Shown here: positions 16,394 to 25,709 of the stretch, in pieces
How positions within the stretch are numbered: position 1 is the first letter of the stretch
Layout: the number at the start of each line of letters is the position of its first letter
Assembly: GCF_004369225.1 (NCBI RefSeq)
Contig: NZ_QFFZ01000006.1
Location: 78,328 to 142,327, forward strand
Source: Pelotomaculum propionicicum
Lineage (GTDB): Bacteria > Bacillota > Desulfotomaculia > Desulfotomaculales > Pelotomaculaceae
Reading direction: 5' to 3'
DNA: 64,000 nucleotides
Notes under the pieces: generated by a model
What the model was told of the DNA's origin: nothing
Database searches by the model: none
What the model saw: only the letters and a program-made list of their open reading frames with translations
Position numbers and translations under genes: made by a program

Positions 16394-17068
16394 TTGTCCA
16401 AAATTCAACAGTATGTTGGTAAAGTTATAAACATCGAAGTCGTAGGAGGACGGCATCACGAGGGGGTACTGGTTGACTATGGCCCAGATATAATAGTTAT
16501 TTTTGACAACAGAAAGTACTATTATTATTATATTCCTTTAACCCATCTCAAGCATCTTGGGCTTAGTTCTCAAGAGAATCCAGAAAATGAATGGAATTTT
16601 AAAAACAAACCTATTAGTAGTGATACAGGTTTGCTTTCTTTTAGAAAAATTATTGAAAAAGCAAAAGACATTTTACTTGAACTTTATGTAACAGGAAATC
16701 ATCCGGTGTATGGTTACATTACTAATATATTGAGCGACTATCTTCTTTTTAACTCCACTGTCTATAAAACAATAGCTATTAATATTAGCCATATAAAGTG
16801 GTTAGCTTTATCAAATCGCAATCAGACTTACTATTCAAAGGATAGAAAAGATTTGCATGTTCAGTCCACTTTAAATGCTATAGCAGCCCCAACTTTTGAG
16901 CAGCAATTAGACAAGATGATAGGAAATATAATTGTAATTGATGCGGACACTGGCCCAAGTAAAGTAGGATTAGTTGTTAGTGTAAGTAGTGAATTTATTG
17001 AGCTGATAATTGCAAATGAAGAAACACACTTGTTAAACATAAATCACATTAAAATGTTTCACATTTAA
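16394..17068 (+). CDS. Triple Sm-like (DUF2642-type) repeat protein
   Basis: About 224 residues made of three similar blocks. Each has a strand pair ending in a DxxLVxxN-like turn and an I-x-HI-K segment: block 1 VGKVINIEVVGGRHHEGVLV to YIPLTHLKHLGL, block 2 ILLELYVTGNHPVYGYITNI to AINISHIKWLAL, block 3 IGNIIVIDADTGPSKVGLVV to LLNINHIKMFHI. The first block resembles DUF2642 proteins of spore-formers. TTG 16394 follows GGGAGGG; the ATG at 16355 lies inside the permease gene without a ribosome binding site. It is co-transcribed with the permease. Function unknown. Confidence 0.65.
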   Translation: MSKIQQYVGKVINIEVVGGRHHEGVLVDYGPDIIVIFDNRKYYYYYIPLTHLKHLGLSSQENPENEWNFKNKPISSDTGLLSFRKIIEKAKDILLELYVTGNHPVYGYITNILSDYLLFNSTVYKTIAINISHIKWLALSNRNQTYYSKDRKDLHVQSTLNAIAAPTFEQQLDKMIGNIIVIDADTGPSKVGLVVSVSSEFIELIIANEETHLLNINHIKMFHI

Positions 17069-17500
17069 CATGATATCAGATACATCAAAAAAATTAACAG
17101 TAATAAGTTATAAATACCTTATTAAATTAAAAAATATAGTGACCTTGTTAGATTATTTCTTTATCCGCATCACTAGCGTTGCATAAAACTTAAAATTGGT
17201 TATCAAGATGGCAGTAACGAATTAGCATAAGACCCTGATGCTAACAGTTATGGTGTATACAACCACGAGCTTTTCTGTCCCCTGTGTTAGAGGAACGACC
17301 ACTTAAAAGGTAGTCCTCATCCACATTTTAGCCATAATGTTATTTACAGTATCACTGGGTCATAGGTCAGATCGTTTAAATGTGCTAGTGTATCCGCATA
17401 AAAAATTATCTTTCTTTAATATACCGCCTGGGATACATCCGGGCTTTCTTAATGAGTATTATCTTAACCAAACAAAGAGGGATAAAGGACAACTATAAGA
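17069..17500. other. Intergenic region without recognised genes
   Basis: AT-rich sequence between the Sm-like gene and the convergent glycan cluster. No supported reading frame, RNA gene or repeat was found. Confidence 0.5.
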
Positions 17501-17562
17501 GATAACAACCCATGGGTTGTTATCAAAAATCAGCCACCTTCTCCCCCTGGCGGGAAAAGGTG
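17501..17562. repeat. 24-bp perfect palindrome plus second stem-loop
   Basis: Bases 17501-17524 form a perfect palindrome with half-site GATAACAACCCA. Eight bases later CCACCTT pairs with AAGGTGG (about 17533-17562). The two lie about 90-150 bases after the end of the minus-strand radical SAM gene and may stop transcription, although neither is followed by a long T-run. Confidence 0.55.
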
Positions 17563-17651
17563 GTTTAGGTTGTTGATGATATCTAATGAGTTTACCTTCT
17601 TCAGCCGCCCTGTCCATGATAAGATCACATGTCTTTAACGTTAGACTCATG

Positions 17652-18344
17652 TTATCTGCACTTCAAAACTACTTCGCAGGTGCGGCAAGAGCGCCAGGGA
17701 TAATTACGATTTCGCAGACCGGTTATGTGTCCCAACTTAGCCTCTCCCTCCATGTCCATACAGCAGGAAACGATAGTGCCGTCCCAAAGCACACACACCC
17801 AATCTTCAAGCAGGAAGCAACATCTAGTATAATCGCCATGTCCACTTTTAGCCCACGAATGCCTATCTACACGGAATATTTCATATTTGCCGGGGACAAG
17901 GCGATGGAGATCTGTATCGCCGAAAGTTTGCACAAGAATTTGTAACTGCGAGGCCTGTTGCTCTTTTTCCAAAATAAGTGTGTTAACATCTTCCAGGTCG
18001 GCTCCATTTTCTATACTTATAACCAGCAGTCCTGTGTATTTTAAAAGCATTTTCCTGATTTCTGATTGTTTTAGTAAGCGACCATTGGTACTTAGCCGCC
18101 AATTGATGTTATTGTGTTTTAAATATTCGAGGAAATCCGGCAGTTGGGGATGCAGAAGGCTTTCACCGAAATGGTGCAGACCAACAACCCCTCCGGGTGG
18201 AGGCTCCCATTTGAGGTAATATACTGTGTGTTTAAAGGTTTCCCAGTTCATGAAACCGCGTGTGCGTTTCATATTGCTGTTCCCGCACCATGAGCAAGTA
18301 GAATTACAATGATTGGTTAGTTCAATCTGGTAAATAGCCACCAC
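17652..18344 (-). CDS. Radical SAM/SPASM-type protein
   Basis: A 230-residue radical SAM enzyme. The [4Fe-4S] site is CNSTCSWC (CxxxCxxC) at residues 13-20, followed by HFGESLLHPQLPDFLEYL and RLSTNGRLL, the typical core pattern. The C-terminal part has many cysteines (TRCCFLLEDWVCVLWDGTIV, then SCCMDMEG and WRSCRTCE), as in SPASM or twitch domains binding extra clusters. It is short for a SPASM protein. GTG 18344 or 18341 after GAGGTGG begins inside the glycosyltransferase gene (23-base overlap), so the pair is translationally coupled. A sugar or peptide modification step is possible; the substrate is unknown. Confidence 0.8.
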   Translation of the reverse strand: MVAIYQIELTNHCNSTCSWCGNSNMKRTRGFMNWETFKHTVYYLKWEPPPGGVVGLHHFGESLLHPQLPDFLEYLKHNNINWRLSTNGRLLKQSEIRKMLLKYTGLLVISIENGADLEDVNTLILEKEQQASQLQILVQTFGDTDLHRLVPGKYEIFRVDRHSWAKSGHGDYTRCCFLLEDWVCVLWDGTIVSCCMDMEGEAKLGHITGLRNRNYPWRSCRTCEVVLKCR

Positions 18345-19095
18345 TAACCACCTCTTTTTTTAAACCATAATCATTCTTCCTAACTTTTTGCCAGAATCGG
18401 TCCCGTCCCTGCTGGTAAGATATTTCTCTGTTCTTTTCCCGTCCGGTCATAGAATCTTCATGCAGACGGTACTTATAAAGCAGTTTGGGTAGCCAAAATA
18501 CGGGACCAAGGCTGGCAATACGAAGAGAGTAATCTACATCTTCAATTCCCTCGCATTCCGGATCGAAGCCGCCAACACGGCGGCAGACCTGAGCCCTGTA
18601 AAGAAAAGCGGCGCCAAAATTACAATGATGAGCCACAAGGAAATCACGCATAATATTGTCAATGAACAGGCGAGGGTCATTAACAAAAGGTGCCTTGAGA
18701 TTCGGACCAATAATTTTACCGTTGGCGTCGATATGGTAATAACCGGCAAAGGCGGCGACATACGTGGGATATATCTGCAGGATCGCTAAAAGATCAGAAA
18801 TCATGTCAGGCAGCATAATATTGTCTGCTGAGGTCCATGTAATATATTCCCCGCGAGCTATGCTTAATCCGTAGTTTAGAGTCCGCGGCAAACCTTTATG
18901 CTCCCGGGAGTAATATTTTATTCTGGTATCATCATATGTGTTTATGATTTCTTGGGGTTCATCGGTAGAGCCATCATTAATAACAATCAGTTCAATAAAG
19001 GGGTATCTCTGCTTAAGAACGCTATCAACAGCCTCCTGAAGAGTATGTTTTTGGTTGTAAACAGGTAAGAGAATGCTTACAAGATATGGAATCAT
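18322..19095 (-). CDS. Glycosyltransferase family 2
   Basis: A 257-residue GT-A glycosyltransferase. It begins YLVSILLPVYNQKHTLQEAV and has VINDGSTDEP, the SADN variant of the DXD metal site (TWTSADNIMLPDM), and GGFDPECEGIEDVDYSLRIA, where the ED pair supplies the catalytic base. No membrane span is present. It probably transfers a sugar to a cytoplasmic acceptor (glycan intermediate or protein). It is separated from the TPP-enzyme gene upstream by 227 bases, so it and the radical SAM gene may form a separate small transcript. Confidence 0.85.
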   Translation of the reverse strand: MIPYLVSILLPVYNQKHTLQEAVDSVLKQRYPFIELIVINDGSTDEPQEIINTYDDTRIKYYSREHKGLPRTLNYGLSIARGEYITWTSADNIMLPDMISDLLAILQIYPTYVAAFAGYYHIDANGKIIGPNLKAPFVNDPRLFIDNIMRDFLVAHHCNFGAAFLYRAQVCRRVGGFDPECEGIEDVDYSLRIASLGPVFWLPKLLYKYRLHEDSMTGREKNREISYQQGRDRFWQKVRKNDYGLKKEVVSGGYLPD

Positions 19096-19322
19096 TTATT
19101 TCCCTCCTGCCCAAAGGCCAATATATTTCATGTTCCGTTATTCTCATTTTATGCCATTTTATTAGTTCCCGTGAGTAATACATTTATTGTAATTTAATAA
19201 AGCCTATGAACCGGAAATAATTAAAGATATTTGGCACCATGCATCCAGTTGATACCATAACCTGCATAACCGGATATAAAAGGGAAAGACCCTATTACTT
19301 TTTCAATTCAAAGTTTTATCAA

Positions 19323-21101
19323 TTAGCCCGGCACTTCCATCTCCTCCACCAAATCGATGAGCATGATCTTCTCCAATTCGGTCTTTTCCAGAAGAGGTGA
19401 CATATCCTCAATGGGTCTGTTTACAACAAGTTTAGGATCGACACAAGTAGTCTGTTCTAACCTTACGTCGACAAAGGCGGGCCCCTCTGTTTTCAGAGCC
19501 GTTTCAATAACATCCGGTGCGCTTGCCAAGGAGGAAATAATATAGGATGGAATCCCGTAAGCCGTAGCTACCTTCCCGAGATCGGGGCAACTATAGCCTT
19601 TAACAGTGGACTGCCTCCGGCCGCCGAAAAACATATCCTGAAACTGCCTTACCATACCCAGACACCTGTTGTTCATTGCAAATATCTTAACGGGGAGGTT
19701 ATGGTGCACGATGGTATCAAGTTCCTGTATGTTAACTTGTATACCGCCATCTCCGTTTATGACGATAACCTTCCTGCCCGGGGACGCCTTGGCCGCACCC
19801 AACGCCGCCGGGAGCGCGAACCCCATGGCGCCCATACCGCCTGAAATAATCATCCTTTGATTTTTTTTGATATGGAAGGACTGCGCGGCCCACATCTGGT
19901 GCTGCCCTACATCGAGGCAGATGATATCTCCTTCTGCGCAATATAAAGAGAGAAGTTCCGTAAAGCGATTTGGGTTTATTTTTTCAGCCTTGGTCGATCG
20001 ATTTTGAGAAGGGTATTTTCCCCTGTACCCCTTAATGATTTCGTACCAGGTTGATAAATCAGGCTTTATATACCCATCAAGCATTAAGTTGATTTTGGAC
20101 AGAAATTCCCTTACATCACCCTTTAAGGCGATATCCACCTTTACCTTTTCATTCAGCTCCACCGGGTCTATGTCCACATGGACCTTTTTCGCGGCACGGG
20201 CAAACGTTTCCGGTCTTGTACCTGTCTGCCGGGTATCCAGCCTGGAGCCCAATATCAGCAAAAAGTCGCAATTGGCCAGGGAGAGATTGCTGTAACGGTT
20301 TCCATACGCCCCAATCATTCCAAAAAAGGCAGGATTGTCGTGTGATACTACGTCTAGTCCCATTAACGATGTTACCACGGGTATTCCGGTCTTTTCTATC
20401 AGCAAACTAAACTCATCAGTTGCCTTAGCTGTCCTTACCCCCCCACCTGCAAGTATCACAGGTCTTTTTGCTCTCTCCATGAGACTTATTACTTCTTCCA
20501 TGTCCCTGGTGTTATATGAATCAGTTTCTTGTGTTCTTATATACTCATCGCTGTCCCAATACCCTATTAGCTTTCCAGGATCAATCTGCGCGCGCTGAAT
20601 ATTCATGGGAATATCAAGGAGCACCGGGCCCGGTCTGCCATTCCTCGCGAGATATACTGCTTTTTCCAGGTGGTATTTAATTGTCTCTGCATCAGTTACT
20701 AACGCAGCATATTTGGTAAGAGGTTTTACAACGCTTACAATATCGGTCTCTTGAAACCCCAGTTGACGTACGGCCTTCTCATATTTGTACTCGTACGTGT
20801 TCACCTGGCCGGTGACAAACAAACATGGGACTGAGTCAAAATAACAACTTCCAATTCCAGTTAACAGATTTAGCGCGCCGGGACCACTTGTGGCCATCGC
20901 TACCCCAATGTTCCCGTTTATACGGGCGTAAGCCTCAGCGGCAAAAGCCGCCGACTGTTCATGATGTACCGATACACAATGCATATCATTCCTGTTATAA
21001 ATAGAATCAAGAAGATGCGTTATTGCACCGCCAATTAGCTCAAAGACATGACACACACCTTCCGTAACCAGGAAATCAATAATATAATCAGAAAGCTTCA
21101 T
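19323..21101 (-). CDS. TPP-dependent acetolactate synthase-like enzyme, candidate sugar C2-transferase (YerE-like)
   Basis: A 592-residue enzyme of the acetolactate synthase/pyruvate oxidase superfamily. E48 in VSVHHEQSAAFAAEAYARIN is the TPP-activating glutamate; VINGDGGIQVN followed by MNNRCLG is the Mg-TPP motif; the middle domain is FAD/nucleotide-binding like. Amino-acid metabolism is unlikely since no ilvN, ilvC or leu genes are near. Yersiniose biosynthesis uses such an enzyme (YerE) to attach a two-carbon unit from pyruvate to CDP-4-keto-3,6-dideoxyglucose, the product of RfbF/RfbG/RfbH, all present in this cluster. That role is proposed from context. Confidence 0.8.
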   Translation of the reverse strand: MKLSDYIIDFLVTEGVCHVFELIGGAITHLLDSIYNRNDMHCVSVHHEQSAAFAAEAYARINGNIGVAMATSGPGALNLLTGIGSCYFDSVPCLFVTGQVNTYEYKYEKAVRQLGFQETDIVSVVKPLTKYAALVTDAETIKYHLEKAVYLARNGRPGPVLLDIPMNIQRAQIDPGKLIGYWDSDEYIRTQETDSYNTRDMEEVISLMERAKRPVILAGGGVRTAKATDEFSLLIEKTGIPVVTSLMGLDVVSHDNPAFFGMIGAYGNRYSNLSLANCDFLLILGSRLDTRQTGTRPETFARAAKKVHVDIDPVELNEKVKVDIALKGDVREFLSKINLMLDGYIKPDLSTWYEIIKGYRGKYPSQNRSTKAEKINPNRFTELLSLYCAEGDIICLDVGQHQMWAAQSFHIKKNQRMIISGGMGAMGFALPAALGAAKASPGRKVIVINGDGGIQVNIQELDTIVHHNLPVKIFAMNNRCLGMVRQFQDMFFGGRRQSTVKGYSCPDLGKVATAYGIPSYIISSLASAPDVIETALKTEGPAFVDVRLEQTTCVDPKLVVNRPIEDMSPLLEKTELEKIMLIDLVEEMEVPG

Positions 21102-21120
21102 AATAAAAAACGACTCCTTG

Positions 21121-22095
21121 TCATGGATATAGATCCAGATTTTCTTTGATCCATTGCACCGTTTTGTTAAGCCCTGTCCAAAGAGATGTGGTAGGAAACC
21201 ACCCCAGTTCTGTTTTCGCTTTATTAATATTAGCTACCCATGATGCCGGCTCGGGCTTTTGACTATTTACTTTACCCCACCCTGGCTCTGAAATATTTCC
21301 AATAATATCATTGATCATCGATACCACTTCGCCGATAGAATACTGTACTCCAGAACCAATATTGTAGATCTTCCCTCCGGATGTGGGAGTACTTATTACT
21401 TTTAAGAAAGCATTCATCACATCGTCGATATTAATAAAATCCCGGACTGATTTTGGTGTCGAAAGTTCCGGAGACTGCCCTCTGAGAAATGATTTTATTA
21501 CATAGGGTATGAGCCTGTGAGGGTCATCCCAGGGACCGTACGGGGAAAAAAGTCGCAGTGTAATAATCGGCAAACCTCTTTCAAGGGCCATGGATTGACA
21601 AAAGAGAGTAGTCGCAGCTTTTGAAACGCCATAATCTCCCACCGGCTCAAGAGTGTCTCTCTCACTCATTGGCTCTGATTTCACCCCATATTCTGAGGAA
21701 CTACCTGTATTGATAAAACAATCGAATCCAATTTTTTCACAGGCCCTTAATAGATTGACAGTACCCAAAAGGTTGGATTCGATAATGACGGATGTATCTT
21801 TCTGAGAGGCAAATCCCCCGTAAGTCGCAAGATGACATATTATTGTCGGACCAATCTGAGCCACTGCCCTTTCCACAATCAAGGCATCCCGCAAATCCAC
21901 TTCATGTTCTGTCACTCGTCCCAATAGGTCTGCTATACGCCACTTATTCGATGTGCTGCGGGTAAAGATATGGATGTCAATAGGTGACATTCCTTCGAAG
22001 AAGGTATGTCCCCTTGCCGCCTTATTTATTTCAACTAACCGGCGTGTTAGACAAGAACCGACAAAACCGGTGGCGCCTGTAATTAAAACTCTCAT
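21121..22095 (-). CDS. NAD-dependent epimerase/dehydratase (extended SDR)
   Basis: About 324 residues. MRVLITGATGFVGSCLTRRL holds the GxxGxxG dinucleotide motif, NTGSSSEYGVKS and YGVSKAATTLF give the Ser-Tyr-Lys catalytic set, and SPYGPWDDPHRLIPYVIKSF is a sugar-nucleotide binding segment. It could be the 4-keto reductase or epimerase acting after the TPP enzyme (YerF-like) or a separate NDP-sugar epimerase. ATG 22095 is chosen because AGAGGA precedes it and the Rossmann motif begins there; TTG 22122 is an alternative. It lies 19 bases before the TPP enzyme gene and 33 bases after the FAD enzyme gene. Confidence 0.85.
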   Translation of the reverse strand: MRVLITGATGFVGSCLTRRLVEINKAARGHTFFEGMSPIDIHIFTRSTSNKWRIADLLGRVTEHEVDLRDALIVERAVAQIGPTIICHLATYGGFASQKDTSVIIESNLLGTVNLLRACEKIGFDCFINTGSSSEYGVKSEPMSERDTLEPVGDYGVSKAATTLFCQSMALERGLPIITLRLFSPYGPWDDPHRLIPYVIKSFLRGQSPELSTPKSVRDFINIDDVMNAFLKVISTPTSGGKIYNIGSGVQYSIGEVVSMINDIIGNISEPGWGKVNSQKPEPASWVANINKAKTELGWFPTTSLWTGLNKTVQWIKENLDLYP

Positions 22096-22128
22096 CCTTA
22101 CATATCCTCTTTTTTCGCTCAACTTAAA

Positions 22129-23439
22129 TCACTTCGGGCTGTTCTTTGCCAGTCTTTCCGCTAAACGCTTTCCACTTAAGATGGACTGGTCGCTCCAAAG
22201 ATAAGCCCATTCTCCGTACCGTCCAATACAGTATATATTAAGGTTTTCCAGATAGTCCAACACGGTGCGCCTGCTTTCGGCGTGCCGCCTGTGGTAGAGC
22301 ACCTGGGCGTGCTTTATGTCCTTACTGTCAACTAAGGTAATCTTGTCGTCTTTATCTATAACTCCGATAGTTATCAAGTCTTCGATTGTTTTTTCAAGGA
22401 CATTTTCCTGTGACATGCCCAAAGACCTGTAACGGGAATAATAAACTTCGGCCTGTATGCTGGTAAATCCGGGCGGTGCATTGTTAACGGAATACTCACT
22501 GGGAAAATGCACTCTGCAGGGAAGAATATTTTCATTATAAATATAAAACCAGTGGCAGTTGGCTAGGTTCTCCCTCTTAACACCCAGGTTGACCAGGATA
22601 ACTGACGTACAGTCCAGTTGGGAAGCTGCTTCCTCGATTTCCGTTGGACAATCCCTAATGCAGCACACCAGTTTAGGAAGCGGTATAGAAGACACCAGCG
22701 CGTGGTAGTAGCGTTTAAAGCCATTTTTAAAGGTTATTCTCTTCTTTTTCACATCAATTTCAGCCATTTCAAAACCGTAATTTACTTTGGCTCCTTCCTG
22801 CAAGCTACTTAAAAAAGATTGAAAGCCTCCAGCTTCTGGATAGCGGACGCTTGATATATAGTGCATATTGCAGAGCTCTTCGGATAGCGCCCCCTTGAGC
22901 ACCTCCCCCAGGTTTGGTCGGTAAATCCGCTGTTCTATCCATTCCGTAGTCATTTGTTCAGGCTCCACCGTCCAATATTTCCTGGTATAGGCATAAGGAA
23001 AAGTCCTGGCAAACTTCTCCCCGAACCCGTCAATCAGCCACTGCCCGTAGTTTTTCGGAGAGCCTGACCCTGCCCGCTCCACCTTTACAAAGTCCAGGAT
23101 ACATTCAACCACAAGGTCCACCGGCAGACCCTTTAAATTGGTCTGGAGCGGATGACGGAGCCAGCAAGGACTGTACCTATTTAAAATCTTGGGGTAGATT
23201 TCATTGAACCGGCCTCCTATACTTTCGGCTAAAAGTTTTTTTACATAGGCGTCTTTGGTAAAAGATGAATGCGGCCCTTCATCGAAGATAAAGCCGTCAA
23301 TCATATGGGAACGGCAGCGACCACCCCATGACGCTTCTTTTTCGTAGATATCCGTCTTGTGGTCATAATGACTGGAAAAACTTAACCCTGCTGGACCTGC
23401 CCCTAACGTCACAACAGCTTCTAACCCGTTGCAAACCAT
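22129..23439 (-). CDS. FAD-dependent oxidoreductase (protoporphyrinogen oxidase/amine oxidase-like)
   Basis: About 436 residues. The N-terminus VVTLGAGPAGLSFSSHYDHK with YEKEASWGGRCRSH is the FAD dinucleotide-binding fold; DGFIFDEGPHSSF follows; the C-terminal IYCIGRYGEWAYLWSDQSIL is the second FAD contact. Proteins like this occur in polysaccharide clusters beside UDP-galactopyranose mutase-like enzymes, but the substrate is not known. ATG 23439 follows AAAAGGAG; TTG or ATG codons further upstream lack a ribosome binding site. A terminator separates it from the acyltransferase gene upstream, so it starts a new transcript. Confidence 0.8.
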   Translation of the reverse strand: MVCNGLEAVVTLGAGPAGLSFSSHYDHKTDIYEKEASWGGRCRSHMIDGFIFDEGPHSSFTKDAYVKKLLAESIGGRFNEIYPKILNRYSPCWLRHPLQTNLKGLPVDLVVECILDFVKVERAGSGSPKNYGQWLIDGFGEKFARTFPYAYTRKYWTVEPEQMTTEWIEQRIYRPNLGEVLKGALSEELCNMHYISSVRYPEAGGFQSFLSSLQEGAKVNYGFEMAEIDVKKKRITFKNGFKRYYHALVSSIPLPKLVCCIRDCPTEIEEAASQLDCTSVILVNLGVKRENLANCHWFYIYNENILPCRVHFPSEYSVNNAPPGFTSIQAEVYYSRYRSLGMSQENVLEKTIEDLITIGVIDKDDKITLVDSKDIKHAQVLYHRRHAESRRTVLDYLENLNIYCIGRYGEWAYLWSDQSILSGKRLAERLAKNSPK

Positions 23440-23709
23440 CTTACTACTCCTTTTAAAATTATTAAAACTCACATCTTAATCATTTGTCACAAGGATCTCG
23501 GAAATAGATGTGTCATTCTTAAAGATATTCTCTTCAAGTATTATATGGATACTTATTACATAATGTTACCAACCCTGATTTGTGGTATCAGGACAAAACC
23601 ACCAATGTAGCAGGAATTTAAATCGGTATCGGTGCATCTCTTGGTGAGATGTTGGGGTATGCCATCGCGTTATTTTTGGGAAAATTCAACAGCTTTACTC
23701 TTGGGACAA

Positions 23710-23740
23710 AAAGAGGCCCTGCTATGTATTGAGCAGGGCT
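23710..23740 (-). terminator. Terminator after the acyltransferase gene
   Basis: AGCCCTGCT and AGCAGGGCC pair around an eight-base loop and are followed on the minus strand by TCTTTTTG. It lies directly at the stop codon of the gene ending at 23741 and splits the cluster into two transcripts. Confidence 0.8.
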
Positions 23741-24286
23741 TTATAACCTTCCCTCTATTTCCATTTTTTCAAGTCCCTTTAAAATAAAGGTGTTAATATC
23801 ATAAAAATATTCTTCAAATTCCCTTATTTCCTCATCACTCCAGTCCCACCACCTGATTCTAAGCAAGGCTTTAATTTGATCCTCCGAAAACCTGTATTTG
23901 ATGATTCTGGCAGGATTGCCCCCAACTATGGCGTAGGGTGGCACATCTTTTGTAACTACCGCGCCGGCCCCTATAAAGGCGCCGTCTCCGATTGTTACAC
24001 CTGATAATACTACTGCATTATACATGATTAATACATCGTTACCAATAATGGTTGGACCTTTTGAATATATTTCCTTATTGATCTCTTGAAATCTATGAAA
24101 ATATAAAATCTTAAGTGGGTAACCGGCTACATTTTTTGCATAATGTTCTAAACCGGCAAATATCTTAACATCTGCTGATATACCAGTGAACTTCCCAACC
24201 AATACTATTTCGTCAGGTAGGAAAGCAGTATGAAAAGGATTGGGAGGCAACGCCACACTGTGTTTCCCAACAATAATAATTGCCAT
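23741..24286 (-). CDS. CatB-type hexapeptide acyltransferase (copy 2)
   Basis: A 181-residue left-handed beta-helix acyltransferase of the xenobiotic/CatB type. Hexapeptide repeats run through [20 protein letters not shown] and [20 protein letters not shown], ending in [13 protein letters not shown]47 in [11 protein letters not shown] corresponds to the catalytic histidine. It shares almost its whole C-terminal half with the 25710 protein ([24 protein letters not shown]), but lacks about 20 residues in the middle. It probably O- or N-acetylates a sugar of the cluster. The two copies flank a condensation-type acyltransferase. Confidence 0.83.
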   Translation of the reverse strand: MAIIIVGKHSVALPPNPFHTAFLPDEIVLVGKFTGISADVKIFAGLEHYAKNVAGYPLKILYFHRFQEINKEIYSKGPTIIGNDVLIMYNAVVLSGVTIGDGAFIGAGAVVTKDVPPYAIVGGNPARIIKYRFSEDQIKALLRIRWWDWSDEEIREFEEYFYDINTFILKGLEKMEIEGRL

Positions 24287-24358
24287 TGTTTCACTCCTTC
24301 TTTGATGGATTTTTGATATAACATAAGGTTATTTATTTAAACTGTCTTAACTTTTTCC

Positions 24359-25690
24359 TTAGGTATCGCAGCAGGCGATAAGTTCGGCAGATACAAGGGA
24401 AAGCAGTTGCTCAACATCCACCCTGTTAATATTAGGCTCATAATAACTAACCGTCAAAGTCAAAATATTATTGTATGTTCCGGTTACCAGCATGAACCCC
24501 GGAGCATAAAAAGCTGGTGAAAACAGGTAAGCATCCCTTACTGCTATATCACCGAATTGAAGTGGAGACCGGCTGATTAACCCAACGTTGGATAGTGCGG
24601 GGGAACATTTTCCGCTAATAATAGACTGCAGTCTGCCAACCTCAATGATTTGGAGAACTTCCCGGTAGCTCAAACCGGCTAAAAACTCAAAGAAGATAGC
24701 GCTGTAAATGCCGGGATGGTTATTTTTAACGGTTTTCATCTGCGACACTACTCTTAATAAGGTAGCTTCAAAGGATTCCATATAAACTCTGGCAGTGCGC
24801 ACGCTGGCAACTCCAGATAAATTACACATTGCGTCTGGCTTGCCTCCCGGCAGGTACCTGCGTAAATCAACTGTTAAAAGTAATTCCATGGGTACACCTG
24901 GATAAGGCTTTACCATTTCAAACAGTGCCCTGAAAAATGCGGTCAGGAGTATATCATTAATTGTGGCGCACTTTTTTTTCGCGTAAGTGGAAATAGCGTG
25001 TACATGCCGGCTGAAGAGCTTGCGAATAGAAAACTGAGGTTCAGCAGGTTGACACAAAAGATATGGAAAGGCCCATGTCGGCTTCTGTTCAGCCAGTTGT
25101 GGGTTCCAGGCCCTTTTGAGGTTGAATATTCCCATATCCCTGAAAAGACAACTTTGGTCCCTCTTCCCAGGACTACTTGGTTTCGCTTCAAACCTAACGC
25201 CATTAGCAAGATTGGTGTAGATTGCGGATAATAGTTTTAAGTATTCTTTAATCCCGCCTCCGTCGCAACAAGCGTGATCCATTTTAACGCATATGGTGTC
25301 ATTTTCACCGGAGCGAATTATTTTTACCAGAACCTGTGTGTCGTGTTTCTCGTCAAAAGATTGCGACATAAACCTGCGCAGTGTTTTTTCGTTATCCCGG
25401 GTTTCTTCCAGCGAACACAACTTGATATCGTCTATATCCACAAGGCGCTGCCAATAGGGGCGAATCTGCTCTTCAACAAAACGGCAGCCAAGAATTGGCT
25501 CAATATCAACAGACATTCTTACCGCTTCAGCCAGCTTGGCAGCGTCCAGATGTCCCTGAAATTCCAGAACGGCATGAATTTGACAGTTTGAAGTACCGTG
25601 GCGAGCGGCATAATTGATCCAGTCCGAAACGGCTGCTGGCAATATATCAGGATTCTTCTTCACTTTTGTTTTTTCATTCCTAGTATTCAT
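24359..25690 (-). CDS. Condensation-domain-like/alcohol acyltransferase superfamily protein
   Basis: A 443-residue protein of the CoA-dependent acyltransferase fold. KMDHACCDGGGIKEYL contains the HxxxD catalytic motif (H139, D143). LLLTVDLRRYLPGGKPDAMC and PALSNVGLISRSPLQFGD match the second-half motifs of free-standing condensation-type acyltransferases (PapA/alcohol acetyltransferase-like). There is no carrier protein or adenylation domain nearby, so peptide synthesis is not implied. It probably transfers an acyl group from CoA to a hydroxyl or amino group of a sugar or lipid. It lies 19 bases after the upstream acyltransferase gene. Confidence 0.72.
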   Translation of the reverse strand: MNTRNEKTKVKKNPDILPAAVSDWINYAARHGTSNCQIHAVLEFQGHLDAAKLAEAVRMSVDIEPILGCRFVEEQIRPYWQRLVDIDDIKLCSLEETRDNEKTLRRFMSQSFDEKHDTQVLVKIIRSGENDTICVKMDHACCDGGGIKEYLKLLSAIYTNLANGVRFEAKPSSPGKRDQSCLFRDMGIFNLKRAWNPQLAEQKPTWAFPYLLCQPAEPQFSIRKLFSRHVHAISTYAKKKCATINDILLTAFFRALFEMVKPYPGVPMELLLTVDLRRYLPGGKPDAMCNLSGVASVRTARVYMESFEATLLRVVSQMKTVKNNHPGIYSAIFFEFLAGLSYREVLQIIEVGRLQSIISGKCSPALSNVGLISRSPLQFGDIAVRDAYLFSPAFYAPGFMLVTGTYNNILTLTVSYYEPNINRVDVEQLLSLVSAELIACCDT

Positions 25691-25709
25691 GTTTTACTGC
25701 ATCCTTCGC

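Noticed and set aside
17459..17650. 63-codon minus-strand frame after the radical SAM gene
   Set aside because: No ribosome binding site, and most of it is encoded by the palindrome and hairpin region.
23600..23735. Protein-like plus-strand stretch (GIGASLGEMLGYAIALFLGK) before the terminator
   Set aside because: No start or ribosome binding site and a stop just upstream; it may be a relic but cannot be supported as a gene.
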